DNA from: Pseudoxanthomonas broegbernensis
Lineage (GTDB): Bacteria > Pseudomonadota > Gammaproteobacteria > Xanthomonadales > Xanthomonadaceae
Reading direction: 5' to 3'
Length of the DNA stretch: 64,000 bases
Assembly: GCF_014202435.1 (NCBI RefSeq)
Contig: NZ_JACHGU010000005.1
Coordinates: 62,001-126,000, forward strand
Both the position numbers and the translations under genes were made by a program. Shown here in pieces: positions 25,185 through 34,786 of this stretch (its first letter is position 1; the number at the start of each line of letters is the position of its first letter). Under the pieces are notes generated by a model. That model had not been told where the DNA came from. It saw nothing but the letters and a program-made list of their open reading frames with translations, and did no database searches.

Positions 25185-26525
25185 ATGCCCGATCTGACCA
25201 AAAGAGGGAAAACCTTCCGCTCAGCCATCACTGCCTTCATCGACGAGCGGCGCGAGGCCAAGCTGAAGGGCAAGGAAGACGATGCCGGGACGGCATCCAG
25301 GTACGACTACGGCACGTGGCTGGCCGATGCCGCGCGCCGGGTCGGCCAGATCCAGGCCGTCACCCACGTGCTCAAGGCCACCCACCCGGACGCCCGCGGC
25401 AGCAGCCTGCATGCCGCGCCCGGCACGCTGCCGCAGCACACCGAGATCGGCACGCACCTGCTGGGCGAGGACTACGCCGAGGACGTGGTCGGCAACGCCG
25501 CGGCGCTGGATGTATTCAAGTTCCTCAAGACCGAGGTCGAAGGCCGCCGGCTGCTGGACTGGATGCGGGCCGGCGACCTCGACCTGCGCAGTGCGCTGCA
25601 TCCGGATCCCGACACCGCCTCCGGCTGGATGGAGGCCTTCGGCAACCTGATCCGCAGCGACCCGGCCCCCAGTTCGCACGAAGCGGCCAAGCAGATCTAC
25701 TGGCTGGTCGACGGGCAGCCATCGAACGATGGCGACTACCATCTGCTACAGCCATTGTTCTCCAGCAGCCTGGCCCATGCGGTGCATGCCGATATCCAGG
25801 ACGCCCGGTTCGGCGAAGCCAACAAGTTGGCGCGGCAAGCCTTCCGGGCGAAGGAGGCGCACGAAGCCCCCTATCGCGACTACCGCCAACTGGTCGCGCG
25901 CAAGCTGGGGGGAACGAAGCCACAGAACATTTCCCAGCTCAACAGCGAACGTGGCGGCATCAATTACCTGTTGGCCTCGCTACCGCCCACATGGACCCGC
26001 GAGTCGTCCCGGAGCCTGCTCCGCCTGGAAACGGCGCTGGAAATATTCTCCTACTTTGAAGGTGTTCGACCGCTGGTACGAACGTTGTCCTCCTTCCTTA
26101 TGTCCGATCCGGACCGGAACACGGACACACGCGACAAACGCGAAGCCATCGAGCAGGCACTGGCCCTGCAGCTTCCAGTGTTCGCCGCGAGCATCCAGGC
26201 CCGCCTCGAACCAGGCTGGACCCGCGACCCCGATTGTCGCCTGCCATTGTGTGAGCAGCTCTGGCTCGATCCCGAGCGCACCGAACTGCCGGCGCGCGAA
26301 GGACACGAGCAGGAAGACGAAGATTTCAATGCGGCGTACGCTCGGGGAAACTGGTCGGACGAGGTCGCCGGCCGCTTCGCCAACTGGGTCAACGCGGAGC
26401 TGCGCGAGGCCGGGCTGACCACGGTCGGCGATGCGGAGTACACGCATTGGGCCAGGCAGGCCATCGTCGAGGCGGCCTGGCCGGTGCCGATGCAACGGCG
26501 CGCTCCGGCGGGAGGACAGCCATGA
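25185..26525 (+). CDS. csy1: Csy1 / Cas8f, large-subunit of the type I-F surveillance complex
   Basis: A 446-residue protein that forms the tail of the Csy complex with Csy2 and takes part in PAM recognition. Family features are AITAFIDERREAKLKGK near the N-terminus, ATHPDARGSSL near 60-70, and the C-terminal WARQAIVEAAWPVPMQRR. The ATG at 25185 has AGGGGAA 7-8 bases upstream and gives the family N-terminus; an in-frame GTG at 25146 is less likely. The stop overlaps csy2 by 4 bases. The 258-base upstream gap holds the crRNA-like element and the divergent antitoxin promoter region. Confidence 0.93.
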   Translation: MPDLTKRGKTFRSAITAFIDERREAKLKGKEDDAGTASRYDYGTWLADAARRVGQIQAVTHVLKATHPDARGSSLHAAPGTLPQHTEIGTHLLGEDYAEDVVGNAAALDVFKFLKTEVEGRRLLDWMRAGDLDLRSALHPDPDTASGWMEAFGNLIRSDPAPSSHEAAKQIYWLVDGQPSNDGDYHLLQPLFSSSLAHAVHADIQDARFGEANKLARQAFRAKEAHEAPYRDYRQLVARKLGGTKPQNISQLNSERGGINYLLASLPPTWTRESSRSLLRLETALEIFSYFEGVRPLVRTLSSFLMSDPDRNTDTRDKREAIEQALALQLPVFAASIQARLEPGWTRDPDCRLPLCEQLWLDPERTELPAREGHEQEDEDFNAAYARGNWSDEVAGRFANWVNAELREAGLTTVGDAEYTHWARQAIVEAAWPVPMQRRAPAGGQP

Positions 26526-27520
26526 GCGTCTGCCCCCGTTTCGACCACCTGCTGGTACTGCCGCACCTGCGCGTGCAGAACGCCAATGCCGTCTCCAGCC
26601 CGTTGACCCACGGCTTCCCCTCGGTAACCGCCTTCCAAGGCTTGATGTGGGCGCTGGAGCGCAAGGCCCGTGCGCTTGGCCTCGACCTGGCATTCAAGGC
26701 CGTCGGCATGGTCTGCCACGATCATCAGGAGCAGGTCACCGAAGGCGGCTTCGTCAAGGCATTCCGCCTGACCCGCAATCCGGTTGGCAAGGATGGCGGC
26801 ACCGCGGCCATCGTCGAAGAGGGCCGTATCCACCTGGATCTCAGCCTGGTGTTTGCGATCCGCAGCGAGCGGTGGAATCGCGAGCCGGAGATCCGGGAGA
26901 CCGATACCGCCGCAGTAGCCGATCTGCTGGCCGGCATGCGGATCGCCGGCGGCACCTTGCTGCCGCCGGCACAGCCGGGACGACTCCGCTATCGTCCCTG
27001 GACCATCGACCTGACCGGCACCGAAGACGACCGACGGACCGGGTTCCGCAAGGCACGCATGCGCCTGCTGCCGGGCTTCGCCCTGGTATCGCGCGAGGAT
27101 CGGCTGGAAGCGCGCCTCGTCGAACTGCAGGCGAACACCCCCTCCGCGACACGACTCGACACCTGGCTTTCCCTGTCCCGCATCAACTGGCGCCATCAAC
27201 CCTCCGGAAATGATGGCAAGGGCGAATGGGTCAACGACCGCAAGGGCCAAGGGTGGATCGTGCCTATTCCGGTCGGCTATGGCGCGCTCGGCGAGCTTCA
27301 CCCGGCCGGCGGCGTCGCCAACGCACGCGACGCAACCACGCCGTTCCGCTTCGTCGAAAGCCTCTACTCGATCGGTGAATGGGTCAGCCCGCATCGGCTG
27401 CAGTCGCCGCAGCAGATGCTCTGGTACGCCGACAGCCAACCCGACACCGGCCTCTATCGTTGCCGCAACGACTACCACCCGGCTGCCGACGCGTTCGAGC
27501 AGCTCTACGATTTCGACTGA
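26522..27520 (+). CDS. csy2: Csy2 / Cas5f
   Basis: A 332-residue RAMP protein that caps the 5' handle of the crRNA next to Csy1. It opens with HLLVLPHLRVQNANAVSSPL and HGFPSVTAFQGLMWAL, the conserved Csy2 start, and carries LLPGFALVSRE in the middle. It overlaps csy1 (ATGA) and is 27 bases from csy3. Length is typical. Confidence 0.94.
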   Translation: MSVCPRFDHLLVLPHLRVQNANAVSSPLTHGFPSVTAFQGLMWALERKARALGLDLAFKAVGMVCHDHQEQVTEGGFVKAFRLTRNPVGKDGGTAAIVEEGRIHLDLSLVFAIRSERWNREPEIRETDTAAVADLLAGMRIAGGTLLPPAQPGRLRYRPWTIDLTGTEDDRRTGFRKARMRLLPGFALVSREDRLEARLVELQANTPSATRLDTWLSLSRINWRHQPSGNDGKGEWVNDRKGQGWIVPIPVGYGALGELHPAGGVANARDATTPFRFVESLYSIGEWVSPHRLQSPQQMLWYADSQPDTGLYRCRNDYHPAADAFEQLYDFD

Positions 27521-27547
27521 CAGTCCACCACGACAAGGAATCCGATC

Positions 27548-28585
27548 ATGTCCAAAGACCTCAAGACCGCCTCCGTTCTCGCCTTCGAGCGCAAGCTCGA
27601 CCCTTCCGACGCCTTGTTCTTCTCTGGCACCTGGGCCTCGCGTAGCGAATCCGGGAATTGGTTTCCGGTAAAGATCCGCGAAAAGTCGGTACGCGGCACG
27701 ATTTCCAACAGGCTCAAGACCAAGGACCAGGACCCGGCCAAGCTCGACGCCGCCATCGAGAACCCCAACCTGCAGACCGTCGACGTGGCCGCGCTGCCAT
27801 TGGATGCCGACACATTGAAAGTCCAGTTCACCCTGCGTGTGCTGGGGGGTACTGGCGAGCCTTCAGCCTGCAACAATGCCGATTACCGCAACAAGCTCAT
27901 CGCCACTGTGCGTGGCTACGTACAGCAGCATGGCTTCGGCGAACTTTCACGCCGCTATGCCGCCAATCTCGCCAACGGCCGCTTCCTGTGGCGCAACCGC
28001 GTCGGTGCCGAGCAGGTCGAAGTTCACGTTGCACACATGCAGGATGGAAAGCCTACCTCGCAGTGGGCGTTCCAGGCGCACGATCACTCGCTGCGCTCGC
28101 TGTCCGCACCCGCCAGTGAGGAAGCCGACCTGACCGCCCTTGCTGCCCTGATCGGGTCCGGCTTCGCAGGCACCTCGCATGTACTGCTGCAAGTGACCGC
28201 CTTCGTTCGCATCGGCGCCGGACAGGAGGTATTCCCCTCCCAGGAGTTGATCCTCGACCGTGGCCGGGGCGACAAGAGCAAGACCCTGTATGCCGTGGGT
28301 GAAGGCGACAAGGCCGTAGCCGCGATCCACTCTCAGAAGATCGGCAATGCCCTGCGCACCGTCGACACCTGGTATTCCGGTAGCGAAGAAAATGGCCCCA
28401 TCGCCGTAGAACCCTATGGCTCGGTCACCACCCAGGGCAAAGCCTACCGCCAGCCCAAGGAAAAGCTGGACTTCTACAACGTGCTCGATGGCTGGATCAT
28501 CAAGGACAAGGTACCGGAGCTTGAGCAACAGCACTTCGTCATCGCCACCCTGATCCGTGGCGGCGTATTCGGCGACGCAGGCTGA
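27548..28585 (+). CDS. csy3: Csy3 / Cas7f backbone subunit
   Basis: A 345-residue protein, six copies of which form the helical backbone that holds the crRNA and kinks it every sixth base. It starts [20 protein letters not shown] and contains [29 protein letters not shown] and [10 protein letters not shown], all typical of Cas7f. A Shine-Dalgarno-like AAGGAA precedes the start. It is 5 bases from csy4. Confidence 0.95.
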   Translation: MSKDLKTASVLAFERKLDPSDALFFSGTWASRSESGNWFPVKIREKSVRGTISNRLKTKDQDPAKLDAAIENPNLQTVDVAALPLDADTLKVQFTLRVLGGTGEPSACNNADYRNKLIATVRGYVQQHGFGELSRRYAANLANGRFLWRNRVGAEQVEVHVAHMQDGKPTSQWAFQAHDHSLRSLSAPASEEADLTALAALIGSGFAGTSHVLLQVTAFVRIGAGQEVFPSQELILDRGRGDKSKTLYAVGEGDKAVAAIHSQKIGNALRTVDTWYSGSEENGPIAVEPYGSVTTQGKAYRQPKEKLDFYNVLDGWIIKDKVPELEQQHFVIATLIRGGVFGDAG

Positions 28586-28590
28586 TACCG

Positions 28591-29157
28591 ATGGGACACT
28601 ACCTGGATATCCAATTGCGTCCCGACCCTGAGCTGACGCCGCAGCACCTGCTCAACGGCCTGTATGCCCGCCTCCACCGCACGCTGGTACTACTGGACAA
28701 CGAGAACATCGGCATCAGTTTCCCAAAATACGAGGAGAGAATGGCCACCCTAGGCACCCAGGTACGCCTGCACGGGCCAGAGACTTCGCTGCGCGCGCTC
28801 ACGGCCACGACCTGGCTCAACGGGATGCTTGACTACCTTAGGATCTCGGAGATTGAGCCAGCTCCCACTGGTACCCGCCATCGCCATGTAAGCCGCGTGC
28901 AGGCCAAAAGCAATCCTGCCCGTCTACGCCGTCGCGCCATGCGCCGGCATGGATTGGACGAGAAAACCGCAACCGACCTCATCCCTGACTCAGCTATAGA
29001 GCGTTTGCGACTGCCATTTGTGATGCTGGGAAGCCGTAGCACGGGACAACCATCATTTCCGCTTTTCATCCAACATGGCCCGCTACTCTCCACGGCCATC
29101 CCAGGAAAATTCAACAGCTACGGCCTGAGCCGGGAGGCAACCGTTCCCTGGTTCTAA
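28591..29157 (+). CDS. csy4: Csy4 / Cas6f, CRISPR RNA endoribonuclease
   Basis: A 188-residue nuclease that cuts the pre-crRNA after the repeat hairpin and stays bound to it. Catalytic His29 (YARLHRTL) and Ser148 (LGSRSTGQ) fall at the same numbers as in the P. aeruginosa enzyme, and Tyr177 matches its active-site tyrosine. The arginine-rich RNA-binding helix is at residues 111-119 (RLRRRAMRR). The C-terminus YGLSREATVPWF is canonical. Base composition is less GC-rich than the flanking chromosome. A terminator and the array leader follow. Confidence 0.96.
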   Translation: MGHYLDIQLRPDPELTPQHLLNGLYARLHRTLVLLDNENIGISFPKYEERMATLGTQVRLHGPETSLRALTATTWLNGMLDYLRISEIEPAPTGTRHRHVSRVQAKSNPARLRRRAMRRHGLDEKTATDLIPDSAIERLRLPFVMLGSRSTGQPSFPLFIQHGPLLSTAIPGKFNSYGLSREATVPWF

Positions 29158-29190
29158 CCCTTTTCTTTTTCAATCTTTCGTCCTCATATA

Positions 29191-29203
29191 AATCAAAAAC
29201 TTA
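29191..29203 (+). promoter_or_regulatory. IHF consensus site in the leader
   Basis: AATCAAAAACTTA fits the IHF consensus WATCAANNNNTTR with no mismatch, 85 bases before the first repeat. IHF bends the leader during spacer integration in type I-E and I-F systems. Confidence 0.6.
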
Positions 29204-29204
29204 T

Positions 29205-29244
29205 CGGCCGCCCCTGGAAAAGGGGAGCGGCCGTCCTTTTTCTT
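29205..29244 (+). terminator. Terminator after csy4
   Basis: CGGCCGCCCCT (29205-29215) pairs with AGGGGAGCGGCCG (29221-29233, one small bulge) around a GGAAA loop, followed by TCCTTTTTCTT. It separates the cas transcript from the array. Confidence 0.88.
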
Positions 29245-29287
29245 AGCATCGATAGAATTTTATGGGTAGTTGCGGGATATTTTTCTA
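29245..29287 (+). promoter_or_regulatory. CRISPR leader, AT-rich proximal part
   Basis: These 43 AT-rich bases lie between the csy4 terminator and the first repeat. TAGAAT at 29253-29258 is a possible -10 box for array transcription; no good -35 box is visible. Confidence 0.5.
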
Positions 29288-32195
29288 GTTCACTGCCGCA
29301 TAGGCAGCTCAGAGAAGTCATCGAGCGGCAGGTTGCACATGCGGAAGGTTCACTGCCGCATAGGCAGCTCAGAGATTTCCAGGTAGCGGTCAGCAGTCCG
29401 CGGAACGGTTCACTGCCGCATAGGCAGCTCAGAGATGGGGGAACAGGTACTTCGCCGGCGGCGTGCCGTTCACTGCCGCATAGGCAGCTCAGAGATGCCA
29501 GCTCGCCTTCGCCGCGTCGCTGAGGGGGTTCACTGCCGCATAGGCAGCTCAGAGATCACGTACTTGCTTCGGATCACGCGCGGGCGGGTTCACTGCCGCA
29601 TAGGCAGCTCAGAGATGACCACCGTCGGCATCGTCGTGAAGTTCGCCGTTCACTGCCGCATAGGCAGCTCAGAGATCGCTGGGGCTCAGCCGGTTGGCCT
29701 TGATGAAGTTCACTGCCGCATAGGCAGCTCAGAGAACCCCTCCTCGCCAGGGATGGCGACGCCTGCTGTTCACTGCCGCATAGGCAGCTCAGAGAGTCCA
29801 CAACTCCGGCCTGTACGTGAACGCTGCGTTCACTGCCGCATAGGCAGCTCAGAGATGGTCGAGCTGGAACGAGATGACGGTGAACTCGGTTCACTGCCGC
29901 ATAGGCAGCTCAGAGAATGTCGAATACGTTGGGGGCGGCGACCCCATCGTTCACTGCCGCATAGGCAGCTCAGAGACATGACGATCGCCTGGGCCTCGGC
30001 GAGCCGGCGTTCACTGCCGCATAGGCAGCTCAGAGAGAGCTGCGCGACACCGCCGAGCGGGCCAAGAAGTTCACTGCCGCATAGGCAGCTCAGAGATGCA
30101 GGCCGAAGCCGTCACAGACACCGTCGGCGTTCACTGCCGCATAGGCAGCTCAGAGACTGATCCGGACGTGGGGTCCGAACTGGATGACGTTCACTGCCGC
30201 ATAGGCAGCTCAGAGACATTCCTGGAACCAGTCGCGGATCACGCTGCCGTTCACTGCCGCATAGGCAGCTCAGAGAGGAACCGCTGGCCAGCGGAACCAT
30301 GTGCGTCAGTTCACTGCCGCATAGGCAGCTCAGAGAATCGGCGGGATTCCCGCCCGCACCGGCGATGTGTTCACTGCCGCATAGGCAGCTCAGAGAAACT
30401 CGCGCAGCCAGTTGGTCAGATCATCAAGGTTCACTGCCGCATAGGCAGCTCAGAGAAACGATGCACAGATCACGCGCGGCGACGATGGGTTCACTGCCGC
30501 ATAGGCAGCTCAGAGAGTTCCTCGCTGCGGTAGGTCAGCGTCAACATCGTTCACTGCCGCATAGGCAGCTCAGAGAAGATGGTCCTCTTAACTGGATGCC
30601 TTCGTCTTGTTCACTGCCGCATAGGCAGCTCAGAGAGCGTATACGTGCCCATCCCGGCCGCGCTCACCGTTCACTGCCGCATAGGCAGCTCAGAGAATGA
30701 TCTTCGTCGTTATGCCTCCCGTTTGGCAGTTCACTGCCGCATAGGCAGCTCAGAGACGAACCCATGCGCAGAAGCGCACTACGATCACGTTCACTGCCGC
30801 ATAGGCAGCTCAGAGATCGTAACCGGCCAGCCCGGCCACGGCAAAACCGTTCACTGCCGCATAGGCAGCTCAGAGATACACACTCCGGAGAATGCCGATC
30901 CTCACCCGGTTCACTGCCGCATAGGCAGCTCAGAGAATGGGGAAGTGGTAAGCCATGCTGGTATTCAAGTTCACTGCCGCATAGGCAGCTCAGAGATGCA
31001 GGTGACAAAGTGAGCGCCCTTGTCTGGAGTTCACTGCCGCATAGGCAGCTCAGAGATCGATCAGTCTGGCCTGGGCGGCGGTGGCTCTGTTCACTGCCGC
31101 ATAGGCAGCTCAGAGAAAATCCGGATTGATCCAAGCGGCCCACAGGATGTTCACTGCCGCATAGGCAGCTCAGAGAACTCCGCGCCATGGCCAAGGAAGG
31201 CAAGCTCAGTTCACTGCCGCATAGGCAGCTCAGAGATGGAGCATGCCCAACTTGTCGCCCGTGAAATCGTTCACTGCCGCATAGGCAGCTCAGAGATGGC
31301 AGCGTTCGAGATGCGGGATGCCGGCTACGTTCACTGCCGCATAGGCAGCTCAGAGAAGTTCGTAATGATCGCTTCCTTACGCGCCTCCGTTCACTGCCGC
31401 ATAGGCAGCTCAGAGATGTTCGACGTTGAGCTTGAAGGGCAGCGGGTAGTTCACTGCCGCATAGGCAGCTCAGAGAACCACTTCCCTACCCTGATACGCC
31501 GGAGCCGAGTTCACTGCCGCATAGGCAGCTCAGAGAAGCTAGCGAAGATCGCAGGCCTCGACCCGAAAGTTCACTGCCGCATAGGCAGCTCAGAGATGCA
31601 GGCGCAGCAGGAGGCCGCCGCGCGGCTGGTTCACTGCCGCATAGGCAGCTCAGAGACCCGCCGTCACCGTCGCTCCCGCTCCGTTGCCGTTCACTGCCGC
31701 ATAGGCAGCTCAGAGAAGTCATAGCGCCGCACGCGAGCGCCCGTGGTCGTTCACTGCCGCATAGGCAGCTCAGAGATGATCCGTCAAGTCTCCGAACTCC
31801 CCGCCGCTGTTCACTGCCGCATAGGCAGCTCAGAGATATTCGAGGTGCGCTATGCCCCTGACTCCTTCGTTCACTGCCGCATAGGCAGCTCAGAGATGTC
31901 AAACAAGCCTCCCTTGTCCACATGCAGGGTTCACTGCCGCATAGGCAGCTCAGAGAACCGCGAACATCGAGGTGGATTACAGCCACGGGTTCACTGCCGC
32001 ATAGGCAGCTCAGAGAATCGAGCCAATGCAGGCCATCTCGCCAAGCTCGTTCACTGCCGCATAGGCAGCTCAGAGAATGTCAGCAGCGTGGTGGTCAAGA
32101 AGGGTGGCGTTCACTACCGCATAGGCAGCTCAGAGAGCAGATCGCCAGGGATGTCCGTCGCCTCAGGGGTTAACTGCCGCATAGGCAGCCAGAGA
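29288..32195 (+). CRISPR. Type I-F CRISPR array, 49 repeats and 48 spacers
   Basis: A 28-bp repeat beginning GTTCACTGCCGCATAGGCAG and ending CTCAGAGA recurs every 60 bases from 29288. Spacers are 32 nt, except spacer 10 (29856-29888), which is 33 nt and shifts the register by one. The stem CTGCC/GGCAG is the Csy4 substrate. All repeats look identical until the last two: the one at 32109 has CTACC in place of CTGCC, and the one at 32169 has GTTAACTG and lacks the T in CAGCTCAG, giving 27 bp. Decay at the right end and the leader at the left agree on direction. No duplicated spacers were seen. The array is transcribed in the same direction as the cas genes. Confidence 0.98.
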
Positions 32196-32285
32196 TGCGG
32201 GCAGCCCACCACCGCCATCTTGACCGCGTCGTTGCGTTTGCCTGAAGGTATGAACCTGCCTCCAGCAAATCGCCTACTCCCCGCC

Positions 32286-32744
32286 ATGCCTCGCCTGCCT
32301 CGCCTCGCTCTGCCCCTGCTGCTGCTCCTTAGCGCCTGCGCCTCGGCGCGCACGCCGTGGGTGGAACTGGGCGGCGAACGCTACAAGGTCGAGATCGCCG
32401 CCGACGATGCGCAGCGCGCGCGTGGGCTGATGTTCCGCGACAAGCTGGAAGCCGGGCACGGCATGCTCTTCGTCCACGACCGCCTGGAACCGCAGGCGTA
32501 TTGGATGAAGAACACCAAGATCCCGCTCGATATCCTCTACTTCGACGACGAGCGCCGGCTGGTGGCGCAGCAGCGCGACGTGCCCCCGTGCTCGGCCGGC
32601 GACCGCTGCCCGCCCTATCCCAGCCGGCGCCCGGCCCGCTACGTGCTGGAACTCAACGCCGGCGAAGCGGCCAGGCTTGGGTTGGAAGAAGGCGCGCCAC
32701 TGCGCTTCGGTCCCGGCATCCCCACCGTCCCGGGCGGTGGTTGA
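32286..32744 (+). CDS. DUF192 family lipoprotein
   Basis: A 152-residue protein with a lipoprotein signal (RLALPLLLLLSAC, lipobox LSAC) and a DUF192 domain: ARGLMFRDKLEAGHGMLFVH, YWMKNTKIPLDILYFDD and YVLELNAGEAARLGL. DUF192 proteins are small periplasmic or lipid-anchored beta proteins of unknown role. An in-frame ATG at 32250 is possible, but 32286 gives a well-formed signal peptide. The gene begins 90 bases after the last repeat, so the array ends close to its start. Confidence 0.85.
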   Translation: MPRLPRLALPLLLLLSACASARTPWVELGGERYKVEIAADDAQRARGLMFRDKLEAGHGMLFVHDRLEPQAYWMKNTKIPLDILYFDDERRLVAQQRDVPPCSAGDRCPPYPSRRPARYVLELNAGEAARLGLEEGAPLRFGPGIPTVPGGG

Positions 32745-32831
32745 AGCCACCCCTCAATCCGCGGCCGCGGCGGCCGATACAGGGATCAGGCGGGGCTTGA
32801 ACCTGGCGATGAGCGGCCCCAGTGTTGCGAC

Positions 32832-33677
32832 ATGGGGGATCGACGCATGCACCTGACCGACTGGAACGCACTGACCTGGCTCGACGATGCGTCGCTGCCG
32901 CTGCTGGACGCGGCCCTGCTGATCGCGCGCGACGAATATCCCGACCTGGACCCGACGCCCTACCAGGCCTTGGTGCAGGCCCACGCCGACCACCTGCGCG
33001 AGGAGGTGGCCGCGATCGAGCCCTGCGCGCTGAAGATGGCCGCCATCAACCGCCACCTGTTCGTGGAACTGGGCTACAGCGGCAACCACGACGAGTACTA
33101 CGACCCGCGCAACAGCTACCTCAACCAAGTGCTGGAGCGGCGCCTGGGCAACCCGATCTCGCTGGCGATGGTGCAGATGGAGGTGGCGCGGCGCCTGGGC
33201 ATCCCGCTGGACGGGGTGTCCTTCCCGGGCCACTTCCTGGTGCGGCTGCCGGTGGACGGCGGCCTGCTGGTGATGGACCCGTTCAACGGCGGCCGGCCGC
33301 TGGCGGTGGAGGAACTGCGCGAGCGGGCGCGACCGCACCTGGGCGAGATCCCGGACGACAACGTACTGCTGAAGATCCTCAGCCCGGCACCGAACCGTGC
33401 GATCCTGGTGCGCGTGCTGCGCAACCTGCATGGCCTCTACGCCGAGGCCGGGCAATGGGACCGGGCCGCACGCAGCATCGACCGCGTGCTGAAGCTGACC
33501 CCGGAGCAGCCCGATGCCGTGCGCGATCGCGGGCTGGCCTACCTGGAGCTGGGCTACCTGCCGGGCGCCCGCCAGGACCTGGGCCAGTACCTGCAACTGG
33601 CGCCCGAAGCCGGCGACGCGGAGCAGGTGCGCGAGAAGCTGATCGAGGCCAGCGCCACGCGTACCGTATTGCACTGA
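32832..33677 (+). CDS. SirB1-family transglutaminase-like / TPR protein
   Basis: A 281-residue protein with the SirB1 N-terminal transglutaminase-like fold (LLIARDEYPDLDPTPY, YYDPRNSYLNQVLERRLGNP, VSFPGHFLVRL) and C-terminal TPR-type helices (LRNLHGLYAEAGQWDRAARS, GLAYLELGYLPGARQDL). The usual catalytic Cys-His-Asp of true transglutaminases is not evident. SirB1 proteins are of unknown function. The start could also be Met6 at 32847. Confidence 0.8.
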   Translation: MGDRRMHLTDWNALTWLDDASLPLLDAALLIARDEYPDLDPTPYQALVQAHADHLREEVAAIEPCALKMAAINRHLFVELGYSGNHDEYYDPRNSYLNQVLERRLGNPISLAMVQMEVARRLGIPLDGVSFPGHFLVRLPVDGGLLVMDPFNGGRPLAVEELRERARPHLGEIPDDNVLLKILSPAPNRAILVRVLRNLHGLYAEAGQWDRAARSIDRVLKLTPEQPDAVRDRGLAYLELGYLPGARQDLGQYLQLAPEAGDAEQVREKLIEASATRTVLH

Positions 33678-33738
33678 GGCTCGGGGAGCGCGCGGCCGGC
33701 CCATATCGGGACTTCGACGTCCCGTGCCTCCGGGTGCC

Positions 33739-33766
33739 GTCGCCGGCTGAAGTCGGCTCCTGCAAG
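33739..33766 (-). repeat. Dispersed REP-like element (copy 4)
   Basis: GTCGCCGGCTGAAGTCGGCT followed by CCTGCAAG, a reverse copy in the 218-base gap between the SirB1-like and SDR genes. Confidence 0.65.
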
Positions 33767-33895
33767 TGCGGGAGTCGCCCACCGCGGGGCCGCATTCATC
33801 CCCGCCCTCCACATGCACCGCACACGCGGCCGCGCGACAATAGGGAAGCCATCCACGCTCGCTTCGACACGGCGACCGCTTCCCCGAGGCGCTAC

Positions 33896-34711
33896 ATGAC
33901 CCCCCTGGCCGGCAAGACCTTGTTCATCACCGGCGCCTCGCGCGGCATCGGCCTGGCCATCGCCCTGCGCGCGGCGCGCGATGGCGCCAACGTGGCCATC
34001 GCGGCCAAGTCGGCGGTGCCCAACCCCAAGCTGCCGGGCACCATCCACAGCGCCGCCGAGGCGGTGGCCGCCGCCGGCGGCCGCGGCCTGGCGCTGAAAT
34101 GCGACATCCGCGAGGAAGACCAGGTGCGTGCCGCGGTGGCGGCCACGGTGGACGCCTTCGGCGGCATCGACATCCTGGTCAACAACGCCAGCGCGATCTG
34201 GCTGCGCGGCACCCTGGACACGCCGATCAAGCGCTTCGACCTGATGCAGCAGGTCAACGCGCGCGGCAGCTTCCTCTGCGCGCAGGCCTGCCTGCCGCAC
34301 CTGCTGGCGGCGCCCGACCCGCACATCCTCACCCTGGCGCCGCCGCCCTCGCTGGACCCGAAGTGGTGGGGGCCGCACACCGGCTACACCCTGGCCAAGA
34401 TGGGCATGAGCTTCGTCACCCTCGGCCTGGCCGCCGAGTTCGGCCCGCAGGGCGTGGCGGTCAACGCGCTGTGGCCGCGCACGATCATCGCCACCGACGC
34501 GCTGAACATGATTCCCGGCGTGGACCTCGCCAACGGCCGCCGCCCGGAGATCGTGGCCGACGCCGCCCATGCGGTGCTGGTGCGCCCGGCCGCCGGCTTC
34601 AGCGGCAACTTCCTGATCGACGAAGAGGTGCTGGCGCAGGCCGGCGTCACCGACCTGTCCGGCTACGCGATGGACCCCACCCTGCCGCTCATGCCGGACC
34701 TGTTCCTGTAG
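33896..34711 (+). CDS. Short-chain dehydrogenase/reductase
   Basis: A 271-residue Rossmann-fold oxidoreductase. The NAD(P)-binding motif is TGASRGIG (residues 12-19), with NNAS near residue 97 and the catalytic YxxxK as YTLAK near 163. The residues between (HILTLAPPPSLDPKWWGPHTGYTL) and VNALWPRTIIAT resemble the SCP2/HSDL2-like group of SDRs. Substrate is unknown. The ATG at 33896 gives the family start; the frame upstream is open but not conserved. Confidence 0.85.
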   Translation: MTPLAGKTLFITGASRGIGLAIALRAARDGANVAIAAKSAVPNPKLPGTIHSAAEAVAAAGGRGLALKCDIREEDQVRAAVAATVDAFGGIDILVNNASAIWLRGTLDTPIKRFDLMQQVNARGSFLCAQACLPHLLAAPDPHILTLAPPPSLDPKWWGPHTGYTLAKMGMSFVTLGLAAEFGPQGVAVNALWPRTIIATDALNMIPGVDLANGRRPEIVADAAHAVLVRPAAGFSGNFLIDEEVLAQAGVTDLSGYAMDPTLPLMPDLFL

Positions 34712-34786
34712 AGGTCAGCGCCCCTGGGCGGCATCGCCCGGATGCGCGGCACGATCGGCATGCGGGCATGAGGCTTGCCGCCGTCG

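Noticed and set aside
29435-32195. Long open frames through the array (HCRIGSSE and SLPHRQLRE repeated every 20 residues)
   Set aside because: The repeat unit of 60 bases is a multiple of three, so any stop-free frame stays open across it. These are translations of CRISPR repeats, not genes.
29288-32195. Self-targeting array spacers within this window
   Set aside because: None of the 48 spacers was found to match other sequence in the window by eye. A genome search would be needed to exclude it.
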